IMG/VR virus record: IMGVR_UViG_3300042294_004161
Coordinates: 35,131 to 99,130 of that record
Reading direction: 5' to 3' (one strand)
DNA: 64,000 nucleotides
DNA from: a virus
Shown piece by piece: positions 59,050-64,000 of the stretch (position 1 is the first letter of the stretch; every line of letters starts with the position of its first letter). A program made the position numbers and the translations under genes. The notes beneath the pieces were generated by a model, which was not told the DNA's origin, did no database searches, and was given only the letters and a program-made list of their open reading frames with translations.

Positions 59050-60492
59050 ATGAATAATAAATTTAAATACGTTCCTAAAGAACAAAGAAAAAAAATCCTT
59101 TTAATATCTGATGATATTCGAGCCCATAGTGGAGTAGGAAATGTTGGTAAAGAAGTAGTTATCCACACATCACATCATTTTAATTTTGTCCAAATTGCAG
59201 GAGGAATTAAACATCCTGAAGCAGGTAAAAGATTAGACATATCAGAAGACACTAATAAAATAGCAGGTATTGAAGATGCGTCTGTTATTCTTTATCCATC
59301 TGATGAGTATGGTAATCCAGATTTACTAAGACAAATTATTAAATTAGAGAAACCAGATGCGATAATGTTAATTACAGACCCAAGATATTTTACTTGGATA
59401 TTTGCTATGGAAAATGAAATACGTAAAGACATTCCAATAACTTATTTGAATATTTGGGATGATTACCCAGCTCCATATTATAACTCAGCTTATTATGAAG
59501 CTTGTGATTTGTTGATGGGTATTTCAAAACAAACAGTTAATATAAATACTTTAGTATTAGGTGAAAAAGCTAAAGATAGGATTATAAAATATGTTCCTCA
59601 TGGACTTAATGAAAAAGTATTTTATCCTATTACTTCAGAATCTGAATCTTACAGTAGGTTTAAAGAGTTTAAAAAAGTATTTTATAAAGGTAAAGAATAT
59701 GATTTTGTTATGTTCTTTAATTCTAGAAATATTAGACGGAAACAAATTCCAGATACATTACTAGCATATAAATATTTTATAGATCAATTACCTGTTGAAA
59801 AAGCTAAAAAATGTGCTTTCGTATTACATACTGATAAAGTAAGTGATCATGGAACTGATTTAATAGCTGTTCAAAAAACATTATTAGATGGAGATCAATA
59901 CAATATTATTTACACTGATAGAATATTAAGCCCAGAAGAATTAAACTTTATATATAATTCATCAGATTGTCAAATTTTATTAACATCTAATGAGGGTTGG
60001 GGTTTAAGTTTAACTGAAGCTATATTAGTTGGAAACCCAGTTATAGCTAATGTGACAGGTGGAATGCAAGATCAAATGAGATTTGAAGATGAAGAAGGTA
60101 ATTGGTTTACTCCATCACCTGATGTTCCATCAAATAATACTGGTAAATATAAAAAATGTGGTGAATGGGCTTTCCCAGTATTCCCAAATAATCGTTCATT
60201 ACAAGGTTCTCCTCCAACACCATATATTTGGGATGATAGATGTAGTTCTGAAGATGCTGCTAAACTAATTATGGCTGTCTATTCTTTAGATAAAGAAGAA
60301 CGTAAATCTAAAGGATTAAAAGGTAGAGAATGGGCATTAAATGAAGCTGGATTTACTAGTGAGAAACAAGGAGAACGTGTTATTGAAGCATTTGATGAGT
60401 TATTTGAAACATGGGTTCCAAGAAAGAAATTTGAATTCATTAATGCTAATGAAGTACAACACAAAACATTAAACCATAAATTGTTATATTAA
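59050..60492 (+). CDS. glycosyltransferase, GT4-like
   Basis: The 480-residue product has a GT-B start (KILLISDDIRAHSGVGNVGK), a central YVPHGLNEKVFYP joint, and the donor motif LLTSNEGWGLSLTEAILVGN near residue 315 with the E-x7-E acids. It then has VIANVTGGMQDQMRF. It heads the second glycan cluster under a class E promoter. Donor and acceptor are unknown. Confidence 0.85.
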   Translation: MNNKFKYVPKEQRKKILLISDDIRAHSGVGNVGKEVVIHTSHHFNFVQIAGGIKHPEAGKRLDISEDTNKIAGIEDASVILYPSDEYGNPDLLRQIIKLEKPDAIMLITDPRYFTWIFAMENEIRKDIPITYLNIWDDYPAPYYNSAYYEACDLLMGISKQTVNINTLVLGEKAKDRIIKYVPHGLNEKVFYPITSESESYSRFKEFKKVFYKGKEYDFVMFFNSRNIRRKQIPDTLLAYKYFIDQLPVEKAKKCAFVLHTDKVSDHGTDLIAVQKTLLDGDQYNIIYTDRILSPEELNFIYNSSDCQILLTSNEGWGLSLTEAILVGNPVIANVTGGMQDQMRFEDEEGNWFTPSPDVPSNNTGKYKKCGEWAFPVFPNNRSLQGSPPTPYIWDDRCSSEDAAKLIMAVYSLDKEERKSKGLKGREWALNEAGFTSEKQGERVIEAFDELFETWVPRKKFEFINANEVQHKTLNHKLLY

Positions 60493-60493
60493 A

Positions 60494-61819
60494 ATGAATA
60501 AACCGTTATTTATAATATCATCACCTTTTGACACATACTCAGGATATGGTAGTCGTTCTAGAGATATAATTAAAGCTATCATAGAAACAGGTAAATATGA
60601 AGTGAAATTACTTTCTCAAAGATGGGGTTCAACTCCATTTGGTTTCTGTAAAGACAATCCAGAGTGGGGGTTTTTATATGATTTAGTAATTCAAGGAAAC
60701 AAATTACCAAAACAACCTGAATTATGGGCTCAAATTACTATTCCATCAGAATTCCAACCTGTAGGAAAATTTAATATTGGTATAACTGCTGGGGTAGAAA
60801 CAACAGTTGCCCCACCAGAATGGATTGAGGGATTAAACAGAATGAACTTGAATTTAGTTTCATCAGAACATTCTAAAAAAGTATTTCAAGATTCAACATT
60901 TGAAAAACGTAATAAACAAACAAATGTTTTAGAGTCAAATGTTAAATTAGAAAAACCAATTGAAGTTTTATTCGAAGGTATTTCAACTGAAATATTTAAA
61001 CCTCTTGAAAAGCCAGTTAAAAATGAACTTCATGATACTATAAACAGTATTCCTGAGACATTTGCTTATCTATTTTCAGGAATGTGGATTGCAGGTAATA
61101 ATATTCCAATAGGTGAAGACAGAAAAAATGTAGGTTTATTAATTAAAGCGTTTTATGAGACATTTAAAAATAAAACTAAAAAACCAGCTTTAATTTTAAA
61201 AACAGCTCATGTTGGTTCATCTTATATGGATCGAGATGAAATACTTAAAAAAATTGAAGTTATTAAGTCAACTGTAAATTCTACTAATTTACCAAATGTT
61301 TATTTATTACATGGTGAATTTACAGATGAAGAAATTAATCAATTGTATAATCACCCAAAAGTAAAAGCAATGGTTAATTTAACTAAAGGTGAAGGATTTG
61401 GTCGTCCATTACTTGAATTTACATTAATTAAAAAACCTTTAATTACTACAGGTTGGTCAGGTCAAGTAGATTTCTTAGATTCAAAATATACTAATTTGAT
61501 AGGAGGTCAATTAACACAAATACATCCAAATGCAGCTAATCAATGGTTAATTAAAGATTCACAATGGTTATCTCCTGATCATGGACAAATTGGTTTCTTT
61601 TTAAAAGATGTATTTGAAAACTATAAAAACTATACTGATAAAGCTAAACGTCAGGCTCATAAAAGTAAAACTGAATTTAGTTGGGATAAAATGAAGGATA
61701 AAGTAGATGAATTATTTACTAAATATATTCCTGAATTTCCTAAAGAAATTCAAATTAAATTACCTCAACTCCGTAAACTAGAACTTCCAAAACTTAAAAA
61801 AATAGAATCAAATGACTAA
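60494..61819 (+). CDS. glycosyltransferase, GT4-like
   Basis: The 441-residue product starts one base after its neighbour, with SSPFDTYSGYGSRSRDIIKA at the N-terminus. The donor region AMVNLTKGEGFGRPLLEFTL near residue 295 is followed by LITTGWSGQVDFLD. A mid-domain VLFEGISTEIFKP marks the inter-domain joint. It is paralogous in layout, though not closely, to the preceding gene; the two may act in sequence on one glycan. Confidence 0.85.
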   Translation: MNKPLFIISSPFDTYSGYGSRSRDIIKAIIETGKYEVKLLSQRWGSTPFGFCKDNPEWGFLYDLVIQGNKLPKQPELWAQITIPSEFQPVGKFNIGITAGVETTVAPPEWIEGLNRMNLNLVSSEHSKKVFQDSTFEKRNKQTNVLESNVKLEKPIEVLFEGISTEIFKPLEKPVKNELHDTINSIPETFAYLFSGMWIAGNNIPIGEDRKNVGLLIKAFYETFKNKTKKPALILKTAHVGSSYMDRDEILKKIEVIKSTVNSTNLPNVYLLHGEFTDEEINQLYNHPKVKAMVNLTKGEGFGRPLLEFTLIKKPLITTGWSGQVDFLDSKYTNLIGGQLTQIHPNAANQWLIKDSQWLSPDHGQIGFFLKDVFENYKNYTDKAKRQAHKSKTEFSWDKMKDKVDELFTKYIPEFPKEIQIKLPQLRKLELPKLKKIESND

Positions 61820-62276
61820 TGAACAAATGATAACATGCCCTAAATCAGGTGGTGATGCATGTATGGTAATAGAAACATCTCCTGGTATTAAAACATATTT
61901 CTCTTTTTCATCTGGATTTCAAACCAATTCCTTAATGAAAGAAGGAGAAGCATTCTATGAAGAACAAATATCTGTTCTACCAGAATTATATAAAGACTTA
62001 ATTTGGAAAGATCCTGAAACTGGATTAATGTGGTTACCTAGTATGGTTAATGAACCTACTAAAGGAATGGTATTTGCAAATGGTCCATCTAAAGAAGAGT
62101 GGGGTTGGGCAGCTGTAAAAGCAGTACCTGTTACTGAAGAAGAGAAAGAAAAATATCCTATTCCAGGTAAAAAAGGTCAATTTTATGAATTTAGAATGGA
62201 TATGAGTACTTTAAAAATGTTTGAAGAACGTAACTACATTGATAGTCTTTCATATATTGGCGTTTTACCCGAGTAA
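61812..62276 (+). CDS. unknown protein in glycan cluster
   Basis: This 154-residue product overlaps the upstream glycosyltransferase by 8 bases. It has two cysteines near the start (TCPKSGGDAC) and WKDPETGLMWLPSMVNEPTK and SKEEWGWAAVKAVPVTEEEK. Similar proteins accompany glycosyltransferases in other large marine phages as I recall. No catalytic motif was identified. Confidence 0.55.
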   Translation: MTNEQMITCPKSGGDACMVIETSPGIKTYFSFSSGFQTNSLMKEGEAFYEEQISVLPELYKDLIWKDPETGLMWLPSMVNEPTKGMVFANGPSKEEWGWAAVKAVPVTEEEKEKYPIPGKKGQFYEFRMDMSTLKMFEERNYIDSLSYIGVLPE

Positions 62277-62279
62277 ATT

Positions 62280-62906
62280 ATGAAGATCTCATATGCCATA
62301 ACGTGTTTCAATGAAATTGAAGAAACTAAACGTTTAACACAATTTTTATTTGAAAATATACGTCCACAGGATGAAGTAGTTATTCTAATGGATAGTAAAG
62401 GTCCTGATGAAATGTGGGATTATTTATTATCTATAGAGTCTAAATTAGGAGTTCTAATGAGGTCTCAATTTAATAATGATTTTGCTGAATGGAAAAATAG
62501 ACTATCAGCAGGGTGTTGGGGTGATTATATTTTTAATATAGATGCAGATGAGATGCCATCTCTTCATCTTATAGATAATTTACCATCTTTGTTAGAAAAT
62601 AATGACATAGATTTGGCTTGGGTACCTAGAATTAATACATTGATTGGAGATAAAGATGAAATAAAATCATATGTTAAATCACAAAGATGGTCTATGAATG
62701 ATGAAGGTTGGATTAACTGGCCAAATGATTATCAGGGTAGGATATATCGAAGAGATCCTAATATTAGTTGGAGTGGTAAAGTACATGAAAAAATAGAAGG
62801 TCATAAAACTTTTGCCTATTATCCATCTGAAGAACATTGGTCTTTATATCATCCAAAAACATTAAATAGACAAATTAAACAAAACGAATTATATAGTAAG
62901 TTATGA
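62280..62906 (+). CDS. family 2-like glycosyltransferase
   Basis: The 208-residue product has the GT-A pattern KISYAITCFNEIEETKRLTQ, EVVILMDSKGPDEM, and the metal-binding acids in YIFNIDADEMPS near residue 95. YQGRIYRRDPNISWSGKVHE follows. It ends with an ATGA overlap that opens a 9-codon remnant. Acceptor unknown. Confidence 0.8.
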   Translation: MKISYAITCFNEIEETKRLTQFLFENIRPQDEVVILMDSKGPDEMWDYLLSIESKLGVLMRSQFNNDFAEWKNRLSAGCWGDYIFNIDADEMPSLHLIDNLPSLLENNDIDLAWVPRINTLIGDKDEIKSYVKSQRWSMNDEGWINWPNDYQGRIYRRDPNISWSGKVHEKIEGHKTFAYYPSEEHWSLYHPKTLNRQIKQNELYSKL

Positions 62907-62932
62907 AACTAAAAGTTAGACATTTTGATTAA
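62903..62932 (+). pseudogene. 9-codon remnant of a GT10-like gene start
   Basis: ATG at 62903 overlaps the upstream stop as ATGA and reads MKLKVRHFD before TAA. The intact gene at 63501 begins MKIKSIHFD. The shared start suggests a truncated or deleted copy of that gene. Chance similarity over nine residues cannot be excluded. Confidence 0.35.
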
Positions 62933-62979
62933 AAAACAATTGAACGATAAGAAAAACAAAACACTTTTTATAACACATT

Positions 62980-63504
62980 ATGAATAAATTACATTTGGGT
63001 TGCGGAACAAAACATTTAGAAGGATACACTAATATTGATATAAGATATCTCCCCGGTGTGGATGAAGTAAATAATATTCGCTTTTTACGAAACTATAAAG
63101 AAAACTCAGTAGATGAAATTTATGCTTGCCATGTTTTAGAACATTTTGGAAGGTGGGAATATAAAGATGTTTTAAAACGTTGGTTTGAAATTCTTAAACC
63201 AGGAGGACAATTACGTTTAGCTATTCCTAATTTTAAGTCAATATGCTCTTATTATACTAAAACTAATGATTTAAAATCATTAATTGGATTACTTTATGGT
63301 GGGCAAGATTATGATGAAAATTATCATTATATTACATTTGATTACCTTACTTTATCTGATGATTTAAAAGCTATAGGATATTCTTATATAACAGAATGGG
63401 ACTCAGAAAACTATTCGGGAGATGATTTTAGTAAAGCATATCTTCCTCATATGGATAAAGAAAATGGGATATTAATGAGTTTAAATGTTTTAGCTATAAA
63501 ATGA
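62980..63504 (+). CDS. class I SAM-dependent methyltransferase
   Basis: The 174-residue protein starts KLHLGCGTKHLEGYTNIDIR, the SAM-binding motif I of small class I methyltransferases. It continues with IYACHVLEHFGRWEYKDVLK and WFEILKPGGQLRLAIPNF, the post-motif region. It is probably a sugar or glycan methylase in this cluster. The stop overlaps the next ATG. Confidence 0.82.
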   Translation: MNKLHLGCGTKHLEGYTNIDIRYLPGVDEVNNIRFLRNYKENSVDEIYACHVLEHFGRWEYKDVLKRWFEILKPGGQLRLAIPNFKSICSYYTKTNDLKSLIGLLYGGQDYDENYHYITFDYLTLSDDLKAIGYSYITEWDSENYSGDDFSKAYLPHMDKENGILMSLNVLAIK

Positions 63505-64000
63505 AAATAAAATCTATTCATTTTGATGTAGAAAAATTATTACATCCTTTTAAAAATATTGATTTTTCATTGTTTTTAGAAACAATTCCCGAAAAAGATG
63601 AAGAATTATCTTCTATTAATGTAATATCACTTCACGAACCAAATGAATATTTTAAAAAACATGATTGGGTTATTCAAAACCAAAATTTATTTGATATTAT
63701 ATTAACATGGAATGATAAAATATTAAATACATGTGATAATGCAGTTTATTTACCTTTTGGACATACTTGGTTTAAACCAGACCAATATAAAAAAGAACAT
63801 AAAAAAGAATTTAAAATATCCCATTTACGAGGAAATTTATTAAAATCTTATGGCCATCAGATGCGTTGGGAGATATTAGATAGAAAAAATGAATTTAATA
63901 TTCCTACTAAGTTTTATGAAACTTATGGGGATAGAAATAATATTGAGGATGCTCGTTTAGGTAAAGAATTTGTATTTGGTGATTCAATGTTTGGAATAGC
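63501..64000 (+). CDS. GT10 (fucosyltransferase)-like protein, 3' end outside window
   Basis: The frame opens at ATG 63501 (ATGA overlap) and is still open at the window edge after 166 codons. The segment FKISHLRGNLLKSYGHQMRW followed by FNIPTKFYETYGDRN and GKEFVFGDSMFGIA resembles the core of phage GT10-like α-fucosyltransferases, which read F-x-S...R and then an F-x-I-A-F-E-N motif. The decisive end of the motif is cut off. It begins MKIKSIHFD. Confidence 0.6.
   Translation, partial: MKIKSIHFDVEKLLHPFKNIDFSLFLETIPEKDEELSSINVISLHEPNEYFKKHDWVIQNQNLFDIILTWNDKILNTCDNAVYLPFGHTWFKPDQYKKEHKKEFKISHLRGNLLKSYGHQMRWEILDRKNEFNIPTKFYETYGDRNNIEDARLGKEFVFGDSMFGI

Noticed and set aside
62932-62979. tRNA or small RNA in the gap before the 62980 gene
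   Set aside because: No cloverleaf or stable hairpin could be drawn; the gap is short and A-rich.

Overview
The window is a continuous piece of a tailed-phage genome: a T4-like contractile-tailed myovirus that is strongly AT-rich. Almost every gene lies on the + strand, packed with short or ATGA-type overlaps. The host is very probably a member of the Bacteroidota. Six consecutive genes carry Bacteroidota-style Sec signal peptides ending in xxQ. One product ends in a type IX secretion (Por) C-terminal sorting domain. The early promoters look like the Bacteroidota -33/-7 type. No rRNA, tRNA or CRISPR array was seen, and no gene-free stretch exceeds about 300 bases.

Layout. 1-0.5 kb: ends of virion genes. 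0.55-5.6 kb: glycan genes (two glycosyltransferases, an FkbM methyltransferase and a heptosyltransferase-like protein with a four-Cys finger). 5.6-19 kb: tail module (sheath, tube, tail-assembly chaperone with a likely programmed frameshift, tape measure, baseplate, LysM wedge protein, hub with a C-terminal M15-type peptidase). 19-22 kb: a paralogous family sharing an N-terminal leader, partly embedded in a 119-bp perfect direct repeat. 22-31 kb: replication and recombination (family-A-like polymerase, gp32-like SSB, UvsX, RNase H/FEN, DnaB-type helicase) and class I ribonucleotide reductase. 31-37.4 kb: a secreted/envelope cassette (HExxH protein on the - strand, T9SS-sorted dockerin protein, CsgG-like protein and others). 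37.4-39.7 kb: GH19 endolysin, holin and an EF-hand membrane protein. 39.7-42.5 kb: small early genes. 41.4-48.5 kb: a 7-deazaguanine DNA-modification set (DpdA-like, QueC, QueD, QueE, FolE) with ThyA, Hpt, thioredoxin and a GIY-YIG endonuclease. 48.5-58.8 kb: MazG-like NTPase, family-B DNA polymerase, sliding clamp, GroES and GroEL, clamp loader, DUF1599 protein and a RecB-like nuclease. 59-64 kb: a second glycan cluster, cut by the window end.

Two promoter classes can be read directly. Class E is (T/C)TTGG, exactly 18 nt, then a TTATATTAT-like box. It occurs 11 times, mostly before replication, nucleotide, small or glycan genes. Class L is ATATTTATAA or a close variant, 10-28 nt before a start codon. 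It occurs before tail genes, the leader family, the endolysin and, on the opposite strand, the lone minus-strand gene. Several class E promoters sit inside terminator hairpins.

Working together: GTP salvage (Hpt), FolE, QueD, QueE and QueC would make preQ0, and the DpdA-like transglycosylase would put it into DNA. ThyA, NrdA/NrdB and the MazG-like enzyme adjust dNTPs for a T4-type replisome. The chaperonin pair would fold virion proteins. The most unusual parts are the secreted cassette, the leader-tagged protein family and the second (family A) polymerase palm.
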